Assembly: GCF_050624435.1 (NCBI RefSeq)
Contig: NW_027458555.1
Location: 62,001-126,000, forward strand
Origin: Tenrec ecaudatus
Taxonomy: Eukaryota; Chordata; Mammalia; Afrosoricida; Tenrecidae
Length of the DNA stretch: 64,000 nt
Direction: 5' to 3'
Part shown: positions 22,740-35,337 of the stretch, piece by piece
How the letters are laid out: each line of letters starts with the position of its first letter
How positions within the stretch are numbered: position 1 is the stretch's first letter
Program-made: the position numbers and the translations under genes
Notes under the pieces: generated by a model
The model's input: only the letters and a program-made list of their open reading frames with translations
Told to the model about the DNA's origin: nothing
The model's database searches: none

Positions 22740-23739
22740 GATCAATGGAGGCCCCTGGCTCTGGGAATTACATGGTGATGGGGATGTTGTCTTTGGGAGA
22801 ACATAGTCCTCTCTCTCAGGTTTTCACTTTACCAATCATATGAACATTTGTTCATATTTTATGTTTAATGTTGCTTTACATCCATTACTATCATAATTAC
22901 CCAGATGCTATGGTGAAATTATAGAGAATATCCTCATTGTGATAGGTAGGTTTATTGTGCCAACATGGCCAATGAACACACGTGGGATTAATTGAAGGGC
23001 AGAGAGGTAAATGGCTTGGTGAGCCTCACCTTTCTTGTCTCTTACTTTGTGATGATCAGATCAGTGTGTGGTTGCCATAGCTTGCTCTCTGCTTCAATTT
23101 ACAAACTACACTACCTGTGGGACACCTAACCCATGGACTGTGTTGCTGTAGTTTGAGTTTCCTTCAAAACTGCTTCACCACACTACTGGAGTAATATCGC
23201 TTGAGCTTGGGACTGTTGGATCCTGTCAACTGCCTTGCTGTTTGCTGCCTGTGCCAAGATAATCTGAATTGCTCTACAGAGGACTACCCTGTGGCCCTCA
23301 AGACCTGAAGGACTGCCAGTAGGGAAGTGAGTTGCACTGAGCCATTTGCACTGCTTTATAGATTAACTGTTTATTTCTTATGTTATATAAATAGAGAGAA
23401 ATTGATAGATATTGATGTATAATCATATGTTCTGGTTTGTTTGTTTTTTCATCTAGAGAACCCTTTCTAACATAATCACAACATAATGGAATCACGGCCG
23501 GGCTTTCCTGAATCTCGTCACACATCTGAGCACAAAGGGAAACACTTATCTGTCATCCCTAAAGCTCCTTTCCCCTAGGATATTGCAGAATATTTGGAAA
23601 GGAGTAAAGGGTACTTCGACGTTTTCATCCAGAATTAGAGATTGAATTAAAACAAACAAAAAACCCTAACAACAAGGTTGTTTATGGTGTTAAAAGAAAC
23701 CACAGAAATACAGTAATTTTTCCTCCCCAAAGGAAAAAT
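22740..23739. other. No gene; probable interspersed repeat
   Basis: The stretch 22938-23500 ('gataggtaggtttattgtgcc' ... 'gaaccctttctaacataatc') has the texture of an interspersed repeat, but only one copy is in the window and I cannot name it. Confidence 0.4.
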
Positions 23740-23741
23740 TA

Positions 23742-25961
23742 CTGTATATACTCGAATATAAGCTGAGCCGAGTATAAGCCGAGGTACCTAATTATTACCT
23801 GGGAAACCAGAAAAACTGATTGACTCGAGTATAAGCCTAGGCTGGAAAATGCAGAAGCTATTGGTGAGTTTCAATAATCAAAACAAGTGAAAATAAAATT
23901 ACTAAAAATTGAGACATCAGTGGGGGTAATGTATTCAAATATTTATTTTAAATAAAAAACAAATAAAAGGACAACAAGTCATTTAACATTAGTAAACCAA
24001 CACAGTAAGTGGAAAATAGGTTCAACAAAAACAATAAGGTATGAACAATGATACCTTAAGGGTACTATTCCCTGAGTTCAATCAGCAACCTAGCTAAAAT
24101 GTAAAGAGTAAAATCCTTCAAAACTGGATTCCTCATCATCATCCGTATCCTAATGCAGAGCTTCAGCTGGTGTGAGGTCATCATAGATGCTGTCCTCACT
24201 GAGATCGCCGTCATCACCATCACTGCTGTCATTTTCACACAAAACACAGTCTTCACTGCCATTAGCATTACTAATACTACATTTCTGGAAGGCACATCAC
24301 AACATATCTTCTGGAATGTCTTCCCATGCATCTAGAAACCACTTTGCTTTTAACTCTGTCAGGCTTCATGAGATTTCCTCCTTTTGTTAGTCAGGTTTGG
24401 CCAGATGACATCCATTCATGCCACATCCTTCACACATGGTTTTTAAAAGGCTTATTCAAAGATACATCCAGAGGCTGCAGTACAGATGTAAGCCCACCTG
24501 GAATAACGGCTAAAGTAACTTTAATAGATTTTGCCATTTTTTTTTAATGTCATCCGACAGTTGGGCTCTGAACATATCCCAAACAAGTAGTGATGGCTTT
24601 TTCTTTAAGGCTGCTCCTGGTCATCGGTTCCAAATTTCTTACAGCCATTTTTTTTTTTGTTCCGTCTTCATCCATCCAGCCTTTAACATGTGCATGCACA
24701 GTAATTCTTGGTGGGAAATTGATCTTCTTAGGCAAAGTCTTCCTTTTAAAAATAATGACAGGGTGGAGCTTAGTTCCATTAGCCAAACATGATAGAACAA
24801 CTGTAAAGTGTTTGTTTGTTTTTTTCATTTCCTGTGGTTTTGAGAAAAATGTCTTTTTTTCTCCTAAACTTGCCACAGTTCTGTTGCTTGGAAGATAAAA
24901 AGTTATGGCAGTTTCATCCACATTCCCAATATCTGCCAGGTCAAAGTTATAAATCCTTCTTTGTTTTATAATAAATGACTGGAATGACATAATTTTTTCT
25001 TCAAGGTCTTGTGACAATTTCTGGGAAATCTTTGTTCTTTGTCTCAAACATAGTAGGCCAAACCTATTCATGAAGTGGGTACACCATCCTTCTGATGCAA
25101 CAAATTTTTCAATGCCTGGTGCTTTATATTTGTCATCCTTAGCCATCTGTAGAACACGTATGTGGATTCCCATGCGTGTTACACAGTAACTATTTTGATG
25201 ATACTCCATAATCCATTTATGCAATTCACTCTCTAGAGCCCCACAAAAAGAAATTAAACCACAATGAGCTTTTTTTTAGCTTTGGAATCTGTTTCAAGTC
25301 AGCCTTCATTTTCCTCCATTCCCTTACTTGCTTTTCATCAACATAGAATTCACTACTTGCAATACTGTTATTGCTCTCTTCTGCTCCTCACACAACCTTC
25401 ATTTTGAAACCAGGCTCATATGACTGGCGTTTTTGTTTTGGTTGAAGAGTATCCATATGTAATAGGATAAAAAAATAAGACTTTGAAAAAGATTTTTCAT
25501 GGTATTGCCCCCCACCCCCTACATGATGCGTTAGATGGTAGGAGGGGCAGGAGGGAGTCTGTGTAGATGGGGCATGCAGGATGTAAATTAGCATAGACAC
25601 CAGAGGGGAGAGACAAAGCACAGCCACAGAAACATCCTTACCAGTTCAGCTGCCAGCGAAAGTGAATCAGTATGGGTGCTTCTGCCAATTGGAGCTGTCC
25701 ATATCTTAGGACGGCTGTGATTGGTTAAATGTGAGTAAACAAACATTCAAAGACCTGCAGTGTCAACGTGACTTTGAATGAACAGTGGACAAACGGCAAT
25801 CACCCACAAGATAACGGGCGCTCATCCCGTTACCAGGGGGTGAAGGGTGCAGCGAAATGTTACACCTCACTGGGGTACCACTGACCCATGTATATGCCGA
25901 ACTCCAGGTTTTCAGCACATTTTTGTGCTGAAAATCTCAGCTTATAGACGAGTATATATGG
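23742..25961 (-). mobile_element. pogo/Tigger-like DNA transposon, near full length
   Basis: Terminal inverted repeats CTGTATATACTCGAATATAAGCTG (left) and the complement of CAGCTTATAGACGAGTATATATGG (right) are flanked by TA on both sides, as expected for Tc1/mariner-pogo elements. About 2.2 kb. The enclosed transposase remnant is on the minus strand. The terminal repeats match the short element at 52598-52713. Confidence 0.88.
24085..25460 (-). pseudogene. pogo/Tigger-like transposase, degenerate
   Basis: A DDE-type transposase of the CENP-B/pogo group. The N-terminus near 25390-25460 reads MDTLQPKQKRQSYEPGFKMK, matching the family's helix-turn-helix start, then a stop. The 224-codon open block at 24550-25224 holds the CENP-B-like DNA-binding part followed by the catalytic start (IGNVDETAITFYLPSNRTV, with the first D in VDET). 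It continues with HFTVVLSCLANGTKL and HAHVKGWMDED. Downstream, across stops and frameshifts, 'QPLDVSLNKPFKNHV' and an acidic tail survive to ~24085. It is inactive. Confidence 0.85.
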
Positions 25962-26984
25962 TAGTACCCAGGTGTATGTTGGGCTCAATGTGTTCTGAGA
26001 GCCCCCTGCTGACAGCATCCCATCACACATACAGGAGAGGTATTCGATGAGCTTACACTGTCTTCCACCTTTTGGGGACCACAGAGAAACATTTTCTCTG
26101 ATCCAAAGCATTCGTGCTCATTGTCAGAGGTGTTCCCTGGAGTTCTCTCAGCTGGTTTCCTGCCATGGGCAGTAGAGCTACCAAAGTGCTCAGCACAGCA
26201 GTTTTCGCTGACCAGCCACTGCAGTCCTTACCCAGGCTCCTGTCCTCACTTCTTTCTTCACTTGCTCCAGGAGGGGGTGGGTCTCTAACACCCCTGCAGG
26301 ACAGCTTTCTTCTTGAGGTTAGTTTTAGGCCCGGTCTCACACTGACTCTCCCACACAGTGAAAGCTTTGTGGAGGACTGAAGGTTGCAAGCACTCTGAAT
26401 TGGTTGAGTTGGTTGTAGTGGAAGGAAGTATGATCTATAGATATTGATATTTATATTAGATTTGATATGCCACAACAAAGTATTCATTAAAAAATATATC
26501 TGACTGAAAGACATTGAACAGAGTTTAGGCTTTATTCTTTCCAAAGGTGGAGCGAAAGTTTTTGAAGCAGACTTTTATTCAAAGTAATTGAAGTATTAGA
26601 TTTATAGCTATTTATTCCATGTTAAGGAGGAAATTATCAAGCCAGAATTCTTTTGTCTGGGTTTGTGTTATACGTATGATAGGGAACTTTGCAAATATTG
26701 GTAATTGTTTAACACAATGATAATCTAATGTTACTGAATTATGCATGAGAAGAATTTTGCAAATGGCCTTTTGTTACATATATGTATCATGAAAAAATAA
26801 GTGACAGATAGTCACACATAATTATAAACTGATGGAAATTCATCCCAGTATAACAACATTCAAAAAACAAACAAACATTTAAATAATGAACAGTAAAAGA
26901 GATTTTGATATAAGCCAGGAACTTGAATTTACAAAAAACTTCTAGCAATGGAATAAATAATCTTTATTTAATTTTCCCCCTAAC
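25962..26984. other. No gene; possible orphan V 3' flank
   Basis: Minus-strand 26320-26360 ('CACTGTGTGGGAGAGTCAGT' then 'GTGAGACC') resembles the heptamer-spacer sequence of the clan-II V genes here, but no V exon adjoins it. The remainder is AT-rich with no recognised feature. Confidence 0.3.
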
Positions 26985-27560
26985 CATTTTATTGGGTACT
27001 AATAGAGATATCATATCATTCCACAGTTCACTCACATCAAGCAGTATTGTACAATTGCTACCACAATCAGTTTCAAAACATCATCTTCCTTCTTGAATTC
27101 CTTGACTTCAGTTCCCGTTTATGTCCTCCCATGCCACCACCCACCGAAACCCTTAATCTACTTGCTTTCTCTATATGTTTATCAATCCCAAGTTTTATCT
27201 ACTGTAAAACAGAAAAACATAAAACAAAAATTCAAGAGTGTTACCTGCAACAACAAAATATACCCGAGATAAACTCCAATAGGAATTGGAAATTGGGGAA
27301 GCTGACAATCTGTTGCCTCCTTCTCTGGAGTCCATGACAGAACCAGACATGATTAGCATCAAATTGTCAGTCTGGCTACTGGGGTATGATGACCTTGCTG
27401 AATGACTGCCTTTCCAGGGCTTCTGTATTCAAAAACACTCCTTAGTGTCTGGTGTCCTACAGCCTACCCCCTCTACCTTCGGCTGAACCCATGCTAACAG
27501 TCCCCAAACTGATTGTTATGCACATTACATGGAACACACAAAACAGCAGCAACAACAAAA
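26985..27560 (-). mobile_element. Older L1 3' region, antisense
   Basis: Starts 'accattttattgggtacta', an antisense L1 3' end, and continues with C-rich and A-rich stretches equivalent to ~1000-1250. No frame. Confidence 0.5.
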
Positions 27561-27869
27561 CAAACTCACTATTTCCTGCAGATTTGAGCTCATAGCATAA
27601 ACCCATTTCTTTATCTTTGCTGTTGTGGAGGGAACACAGTTCTTCAACTGCAGCACAAAAGAGGGATACTTGCAAACCCCCATCCCCGCACTGGCCCCAG
27701 GGTGAAACCACTGACTGTGGAGATTTGTGCCCACTCCTGATGAGGAGCTAGCTCTATCTCTTCTCTGTGAGAGCAAACTGCTGTTGCATCCAACGCTTCT
27801 GTGTAAACTGTGTTTTGCTGGCGACTTCTCAATTGGTTCAACAGAAATATAATGTTATGATGACCTTAC
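27561..27869. other. No gene recognised
   Basis: Probably more L1-derived sequence. No feature supported. Confidence 0.35.
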
Positions 27870-28480
27870 ACTACAAAATAAGGGAATGTCCAGTTGTCTA
27901 CAGATTGGACATCCCCTCACAGGTTCACAAGGAAGAGATGACCCAGTCAGGGTGCAGTATAGCTCCGATGAAACATAGAACTTTCCTCTAGTTATTTAAT
28001 GCTCTCCCCTCCCACTATTATGACCCCAATTCTACCTTACAAATCCTGGTAGACCAAAACATGTACACTGCTACAGATAAGAGCTCACAACACAGGGAAT
28101 CCAAGACAGATAAAACCCTCAGGACCAATAATAAGAGTAGGGATAAAGGAGGATAGCAGGGAGGTGGGGCGGAGAAAGAGGGAATGATCACAATGATCTA
28201 CATATAATCCCCTCCCAGGGGGACGAAAAGCAGAAAAGTGGGTGAAGGGAGACAGCGTTTGGTGTAAGGCATGAAAAAATATTATAAACTATCAAGTTTT
28301 CATGAGGGAGGGTGGGAGTGGGTGGGAAATGAGCTGATACCAAAGGCTCAAGTAGAAAGAATATGTTTTGAAAATGATGATGGCAATATATGGACAAAGG
28401 TGCTTGACACAATGGATATATGTATAGATTGTTATAAGAGCTGTTCAAGACCCCAATAAAATGATATATAAAAAGGAATA
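27870..28480 (+). mobile_element. Older L1 3' end, sense
   Basis: It runs through sequence equivalent to 42250-42790 of the full-length L1 ('gaccccaattctaccttac', 'agggaatccaagacag', 'ttgttataagagctgttcaag', 'ccaataaaatgatat') and ends in a degenerate A-rich tail. Divergence indicates an older subfamily. Confidence 0.7.
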
Positions 28481-28805
28481 AATCAACTGGAAGGATAAAT
28501 AAGTTTATTTGTATAAAGTTACATAGAAAATTGAAGAACAACCAATAAAATGTATATTTAAAAGGAAAACCATTAACATGTTATTAAAATATTATACATA
28601 ATAGTATAAATGATGTTACAGAAAAAAAGGGCATAATTAAAATAAAAACAGAATGTAATAATTTCTTTGGAGACCAGGATAATGGAAAGAATTGAGCAAT
28701 TCCTGACAATAATATTAACTATGATTAGACAAAATACAGAATACACAGAAAAAAAACTAATGGAGATCAGCAACCAAAATAAGATACAAATTGAGAAACT
28801 CAATT

Positions 28806-28900
28806 ACCATAACACACTAGCAGCAAGTGAATTCTGACTCATAGCGACCCTCTAGGACAGAATAGAGCTGCTCCTCATTTTCAGACACTGCCTTTTTTAA
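28806..28900 (-). mobile_element. AfroSINE-type fragment, antisense
   Basis: 'gcaagtgaattctgactcat' followed by 'agcgaccctctaggacagaa' and 'tagagctgctcc' is the conserved SINE 3' part in antisense. Truncated. Confidence 0.75.
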
Positions 28901-29069
28901 ACTGAGAAATTGGCAAAATTTATTATGAAATATGTATTAGAAACAGCATGTTATCAATACTAAGTACATTTTTCATATGAAATATTTTAAGAAGTTATTT
29001 TCAGAAGTATACAAAATAAAAACCTTTTAAATCATTTTGTCAGCAAATAAGATCCTTAAACCTTTTCTT

Positions 29070-29930
29070 TTTTTCCCCTCATTCAAACCATTTTATTAGA
29101 ATCAAATCTAGACATCATACCATTCTGTCGTTCAGTCTTATCAAGCTGTGTTCACAATTCCTACCACAACCTGTTTGAAAACATTTTCTTTCTTCTTGAA
29201 ATCCTTTACATTAGCTTCCTGTGTTAGACAGGGTTCTCTAGATAAACAAAACCAGGATACTTATGATTGTGTGTGTGTGTATGAATATAACAGTTAATTA
29301 GGCCACACAGCAGTCTAGAGGGCTCAGTTCAATTCATTTCCATGGGAAAAATAATATACTGGAAGGCCTTTAACTCACAATGACCACTGGGTCCAGGATC
29401 AAGGAAGCAGAGAGCTGAGTCTTCCATAGAGCAATGCAGACAGTCTGGCCACAGGCAGCAAACAGCAGGGTGGGTGAACAACAATCATCAGGATGACAAG
29501 TTCCAACAGTCCCAAGCTCAAGTGATGTCTACAACAGCAACGTGGCGAAGCTAGTCTCAAAGGAAACTCAAGCTCTAGCGACATGATCTACAGGTTGTCA
29601 GCCCCACAGGCAGTGTAGCTTAGGAGTTGAGGAAGAGAACAAGCTAAGGCAGCCACACACTGGTCTGATTATCAGAGAGCAAGAGAGATACCAGTGACCT
29701 TTCTGAGCCATTTATCTCTTTGCTCTCCAATCAAACTGCAACCTTATTAATACCACATGTTCCTATTGGCCAGGTTGGCACATAAATCTACCAATCACAT
29801 TCCATTTTACCACCATTTCCCTTACTGTGGCCCCAGGAACCCTTATTCTAGTTATTATCTCTGTAGATTTCCCCATCTTGGGTTTCATAAATCAAAAAAC
29901 AGAAAAAGACATAAGAGGGAATCAAAAAGG
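29070..29930 (-). mobile_element. Older L1 3' region, antisense, split by an insertion
   Basis: 29085-29222 corresponds to the antisense L1 3' end at 26985-27110. Sequence equivalent to 27120-27240 resumes at about 29770. The intervening segment is annotated separately. Confidence 0.45.
29223..29765 (+). repeat. LTR-like insertion inside antisense L1
   Basis: Begins 'tgttagacagggttctctag' with a short TG run and lies between two halves of an L1 fragment. The start resembles the ~0.5 kb family, but the body differs, so it is probably a separate family. Confidence 0.4.
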
Positions 29931-30209
29931 CTACCAACAATGACAAAATACAACAGGTATAAACCCCTACATGAAAAAAAAAATCCAGAAAGTATTAAAA
30001 CCCAGAATAAGCAAAAGTGTATCAAAATGGAAATATTAAACTACGTATAGGTAAACTTAATAAGGAATGGTATATGTATCAAATGTTAAATAGTAAATAT
30101 GAAAAGGTGTATTATAGTAATATTTTAGGTATTCACACTTGGTTAACAGAATTAATCTCAATTCCTGCAACTCATTATCAGGGATGTTGCTGATTACATT
30201 TGAGTAAGT

Positions 30210-30480
30210 TTAATGCTCCGTGCCTCCGTGTACAACAGCACAAATACATAAACTGAGAAGTCCTGAACCGTCCTCATTTGATCCTAAGTCTGAGACCATT
30301 TTTGCAGCCACCCCCGTCTGTGCATCTAATTCAGGGTATTCTTCTATTTTGCTGACACTCTACAATAGAGGATGTTCTTCTCTAGGAACTGGTTGCCCTG
30401 AAAACATATTCAAAATATGCGAGAAGTCTCATTATTCTCAATTCTAAAGAGCATTCTGAGATACTGGTCTGCCATTTCCT
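30210..30480 (-). mobile_element. RTE LINE 3' end, antisense
   Basis: Diverged counterpart of 20030-20275: 'tcctgaaccgtcctcatttg', 'tttttgcagccaccc', 'gttcttctctaggaactggt', 'aaagagcattctga'. Confidence 0.5.
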
Positions 30481-31115
30481 CTTCTTGTGACACATCTTCT
30501 ATTTTATTTTGGAATCAAAGTTGTCCTTCCATTGAGTTCGCTTCATTATGACCCCAAAGAGCAATTTCACAAAAGTCATGTCACAAGTTTAGCATCAGAA
30601 GTCACTGCAATTATTTTCTCAGACATAAGAATATTAATCAATCAGTATCCACAGTGCACATTGCAGAGAGACACATCCAGAGATGTGTTATCCTGGGTTT
30701 TAATAGAGCAATGAGCTCAGGCCTTTTAAAATCATGCATTTTACTCATGAATCTATAAATGTCTGTATTTCATCGTCAACATACTTTGACTAACAGGGTG
30801 AGAATGACCACGATAATCTGCTTGTCAAGAAGGAAAATGAATCACATAGGATGACAATGGAGGATCATTGTCACTTTTAATATTTGTACTGCAAACAGAG
30901 AATTCTAGTTCCTCTTTCGAAGCCTGCAGTGAGAAGAACACTTAGGGGGAAAAAAAGAGAAACCTGTTCTGGGGATGCTGAAAGCTGAGCGAGGAAACCC
31001 TAATTCCAACAGGAAATCCTCCTTCATTCACCTCTGCCTGCTTCTCTAGGGCTGGGTGTCCATGTTCAGTGGGTCCTGCACGCCCCCTACTGCCCAGTGT
31101 CTTCCCTGCAGGGGA
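30481..31115. other. No gene recognised
   Basis: The last ~80 bp, with 'cacgccccctactgcccagt', are the 3' flank of the next V segment. Confidence 0.5.
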
Positions 31116-31154
31116 GTTTTGTGTTTGGGCTCACACTGACTTCACTTCACTGTG
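31116..31154 (-). promoter_or_regulatory. V recombination signal, 23 bp spacer
   Basis: Heptamer CACAGTG (31148-31154), 23 bp spacer, nonamer ACACAAAAC (31116-31124), minus strand. Confidence 0.93.
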
Positions 31155-31596
31155 TTCCTTGTACAGTAATAAAGGGCCATGTCCTCAGCAGTCACAGAAC
31201 TCAGCTGCAGGAAGAACTGATTCTTCAATGTGTCTCTGGTGATGGAGAGTCAGCTTTGGAAGGACGGGTTATATTTTGTACCACCATTGTACCATAAGCT
31301 TCCCATCCACTGCAGCCCCTCCCCAGGAGTCTGGTGGATCCAGCTCGAGTCATAACTCCTACTTGTGATGGAGACACCAGAGACAGTGCAAATGAGGGAC
31401 AGCTTCTGGGAGGGCTTCACCAGTCCTGGACCTGAATCCTGAAGCTGCATCTCTGATAGAACTTCTGTAAATAAAGATAATTGATCTCTGTCAGTCACTT
31501 GCAGTCACAACCATCCACATAGACTCAACACCGACATCTGAGACCCTCACCTTGGGGAACTGTCACCAGGCACAGGAGAACACATAGCAACAGCAT
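31125..31596 (-). pseudogene. IGHV pseudogene, VH4-type, FR3 nonsense
   Basis: The leader exon 31551-31596 reads MLLLCVLLCLVTVPQ and ends at a GGTGAGG donor. The acceptor TTTACAG precedes the V exon at 31464, which opens [20 protein letters not shown]. The first cysteine (LICTVSG), [12 protein letters not shown] with a long CDR1, [25 protein letters not shown], then TGA where Arg is expected (CGA to TGA). FR3 continues [20 protein letters not shown] and YYCTR. The promoter octamer, both splice sites and the recombination signal look usable. The single visible lesion is one CpG-type nonsense change at the start of FR3. Confidence 0.93.
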
Positions 31597-31704
31597 CTTT
31601 AGGCCTCAGCTGTGCTTTCCCAAGAGATAGACAGCCCTGTCAGAAGAGAACTGATAGCTTTCAGTGCCCAAGTTGTGGGATTTTAACCGTGTGCCTGAAG
31701 AATG

Positions 31705-31712
31705 ATTTGCAT
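31705..31712 (-). promoter_or_regulatory. Perfect Ig octamer promoter element
   Basis: ATGCAAAT on the minus strand, 109 bp upstream of the leader ATG. Confidence 0.9.
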
Positions 31713-33899
31713 AGCAGGGAGACTTATGCTTATAAATAGAGGCTCCTTTTTTTCTTCTGAGCCATTGTAGGGTAATTCTTCTTTTGAACTCATCTGTGTG
31801 TTAGTCTGCAATGAGAGAGCACTTCACCTAAAAGGTATGTGCGAATGTACAAAGGAAAGCCCAGCATTTCTGAGCCCAGTATTCTCTCCCTTCAGCCCTT
31901 CATTGCTCCTGCCCTGACTGAGGCTCTTATATATCCTGTACATTGGAGATTGGGCAGTATAGGGTTCCTTGGAACCAGCAGGTACACCCCAGAGTATCTC
32001 CCATTACCTCACACTCTCCAAAACCCAATTTTTCTTTATGCACGGATGACTTTTAATCAACCTCCTCAAAGTCCTTGGTAATTTTCCTATGTGGTAATAA
32101 TATGTTTTAGTAATATTAATACCAGACCAATTCCAAGGAGTTGGGGGTTGATGATGCCTCAAATATCCAACTCTTCCATGATGTCATTCAGCACCATTTC
32201 CCACCTATTCCTTGCCTACATATATTTCCTTGTGTTTCTTGAATGTAAATTGCAACAACATCCAACAAAACCCCTTGAATGCTTGAGGAAATGCTCAAGT
32301 GTTGGTGGGTGTACTTCAGTCCATATCCCTAAGGTCAGGTGGTCATAAGCCAGATGTGGGGTCTACAAGATGTCCTCCACTTCGGACTCTGTATTTTATT
32401 AAGGCACAGATGCCCTGAGGCTCTGGCAGGATGTCTCCAGTAGGCATTGGCCTCCTACTGATGTGAATCAGCACGGTCTTTTCCAGATTTGGGCCATGAT
32501 CATCACAAACACCACCGCTCTTACAAGCACCACTATCACTACATCCCACTACCTGATGGCTAAGGAAAACCTCAGTGTAAGAAGAAGCTGCTACCCAGAA
32601 AAGTTGAGCCCCAGAAAAGACAAGGTTGTAACTCTGTACTCTATAAGAACTGCAAGATTCTGAAGAGAAACCCTTTGTTTGGCAGAGAGCATTCCAAAGA
32701 GTGTAAAACCTGTCAAGTGCCATGACTTAAAGTAAAAAGTTACATCAGAGAAGGGAGTGGGAAATAATTGTTTAATAGGGCAAAGTAAGGATATGAGCCA
32801 AGGACAGTATTTCATATCTTGAACCAAAATATGTTGAGTTGAGACCTAAAGGCACTCTGGATTAAATGAAGTCCATACAGGTCCTCAAAATTTGTGGAAT
32901 AAGCACAGACATTTTTAAATGTCCCTTACCCAGAGGACTCTGGGTCACCTGAAATTTGAGCACATACAACCAAAGTCTTCCTCTCTATTTATGCTTTACT
33001 TATGATTCCCCACAAACTGCTCAGGGATCACAACCTTGAATTTATTACCAACACTCACATATTTTCTGAATTTGGAATATTTTTCATATTATTGTCCATA
33101 AAATCACTAGCACTATCTCTAGCTATACATGTTAAAAATGTTATGCCCATTCAGATTTTGTTCTCATTGATATCAAAGATCACAAACATTTTTCTCCATT
33201 CTTAGAGTTGACACCAGTCATTTACTGTATGGTTAAACTGCATATGTCAATGGGGAAATTCAAGCACAAGTTGGTGGTCACTTGACCTCTCTGGGCCAGA
33301 ATTTGCTGAGGAGAATAAGCTTTTTCAAAAATGATTCTTGATTTTCCATATGATCCAGGAATTCAAGCACATGACAAGCTAATATTTTGCCATGGGAATT
33401 CCTTGAATTAGTTCAGTTTTGCATGCAGATGGGTATGGCATTACTTGAGCATGATCATTCCAGAACAAAGTTATCTCATTACTGGAGGTTAGCAGACCAA
33501 TTTAAGTTTCACATCATGATGCAGCTGCACACTAGTCCAGCTCACCTCCATCTCTGAGTGTGAAAGCCATGATATTCCAATCCCATGACAGTGAGCGTAA
33601 TGTTTGACATTATAATGCTTAATTCTAACTAGTAAGAGTGTGATTACTTCATCTCAAGACTTTTAACATGTTTCCAGATATTGTGCTTGATAATGCATAA
33701 GGATGACCTTTAACATCATAGAATGGCACAGTAACTGTAACAAAGGCCTCATACATGACAACTGTGAGGATGAAGTAAGATCTATGCTCCTTTCTGTTTT
33801 ATCTAGTGTTGCTGTGATTTCAGACAGATTTAATCGGACTCAAAACAGCAAAGTGAAATGTCAATGACAAACATTTCACTCAATGGAGAGGAAACAAAA
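31713..33899. other. No gene recognised
   Basis: Several short frames of ~65-126 codons occur, but none resembles a known family, and none has splice or promoter context. No V-type motif was seen. Confidence 0.45.
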
Positions 33900-34170
33900 G
33901 CATTCACCTTTCAAATTGGAACCATATAAGGATACCATTTAATACCAATCTTGTTTCACATGGTGCTATATCCCTTAACTATAGCTATCAATCATATAAT
34001 GTAAAATAAAGGCATTCAAAATGACAGCAAAGAAGTAAAACTCTCTATAATTGCTGACTATATTACTCTAAACATAGAAAACCCAAAAGTCCTAGTAGAA
34101 AATTATTGGAACTAATTGAAAGGTTAAGCAATTTCACAGGTTATAAGGTCAGCATAGAAAAATAAGTTTG
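33900..34170 (+). mobile_element. Old L1 ORF2 fragment, left part
   Basis: Sense L1 ORF2-like sequence ('gaaaacccaaaagtcctag', 'ggttataaggtcagcatag') broken at 34170 by the younger L1 and resumed at 42942. Confidence 0.7.
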
Positions 34171-35337
34171 GGAGCTGGGGAAGATGGCCGACAGGGACAC
34201 CGGCATACTCTGAGAGCTCCTCCAAACAAAGCGGGATTGGCGACCAGGTAGCTGAATAGTAAGAGTCTGGTGAGTGAAATATCCCCCTGGGACAGCACCC
34301 CACGTATTTGTCCTGAGCAGGGGTCTAGGTGAAAGAGGACAGGACTAGTGGGACATCTCTGGCCACTAAGCTGCCGTGAGCTCACTGGCGACCGGCCTAG
34401 GCTCCATCCCCAAACCGGACGCCAGCCCAGAGCCGCTTGCCTGCCCTGCCTAGACAGGCGCAGCAGGTCACGCTCCCCTACTCCAGCGGCCCACTCCCCA
34501 CTCGCAGATCCCCACTGGGAGAGAAGCTTTCCTCTCCCGCAGTTCCCCTCTCCCCGCAGGGCAGCGATCTGCCCTCGGGCCCACGTCCCTCCCTCCATTC
34601 ATCCAAGCTCAGGGGAGCGGACCCGCGGGTTGTCTGGCGACCCCCACGGGGGACCATCCACCCGCACCGCTGCCACGGACCTCTCCACCTGCCCTCCGTG
34701 CGCCGGCCTCCCACCCCGGCCCGCCGGCCTCCCACCCCCGCCCGCCCCCGCCAGCCCCTGGCAGCCTAGCGCCAGCTCCACTCCTGGCGGGGACCCTGCG
34801 CTGAGCACTTCCCGCCAACAGGAGCCATAGCCCAACCCGCACCTGTCCCGGACCCTGAGCTTCCGCGGAGCGCCGCGCCCCACGCTGCTGAGTCTGCCCA
34901 CCAAGGGCCCCTCCCTGCGCAAGGCACAAGAGTAGGTGCCCTCCCCAGGGTGCTGCGGGGACCCCGGCAGAGGCGACTCTGAGCCTGAGCGGAGGAAGGG
35001 CGCCATTGCCCCCTGCAGTTTCGCGCCAAAAGGGCGGAGAGCGAACACCATTGTTCCCTGAAGTGTCGCGCAGCTGCCTGCGCAGCTATCCGAGGGGCCT
35101 CCCTGCGCCCGCTCACAGCCCGGGCAGATCAAACATTCCACCTGCAGTGGAGCCTGGGTCTCGGCTTTGCAGTCCCTGAGGAGCCGTCAGTGAGCTCCAG
35201 CCAGCTCTCACCACCTGGGGCCCTGTTGGGTCCCCAGTGCCAGCCCTAAGCCTGCCACAGCCCGCCCCAGCCACCCCAGGAAATGGCACAGTGGCCTGAG
35301 CCTCCACACAATAAGGTTACTCCTGTCTCCCAGAAGC
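34171..35337 (+). promoter_or_regulatory. L1 5'UTR / internal promoter region, CpG rich
   Basis: Starts 'ggagctggggaagatggccg', typical of L1 5' ends, and continues ~1.17 kb with strong GC and CpG enrichment up to the ORF1 ATG. Promoter activity is inferred from the family. Confidence 0.8.

Noticed and set aside
24153-24898. Plus-strand frames over the transposase
   Set aside because: Opposite-strand shadows of the pogo-type transposase remnant.
34348-35307. Long overlapping frames of 106-180 codons on both strands
   Set aside because: They fall in the GC-rich L1 5'UTR, where stop codons are rare. Proline/arginine/glycine-rich composition; not genes.
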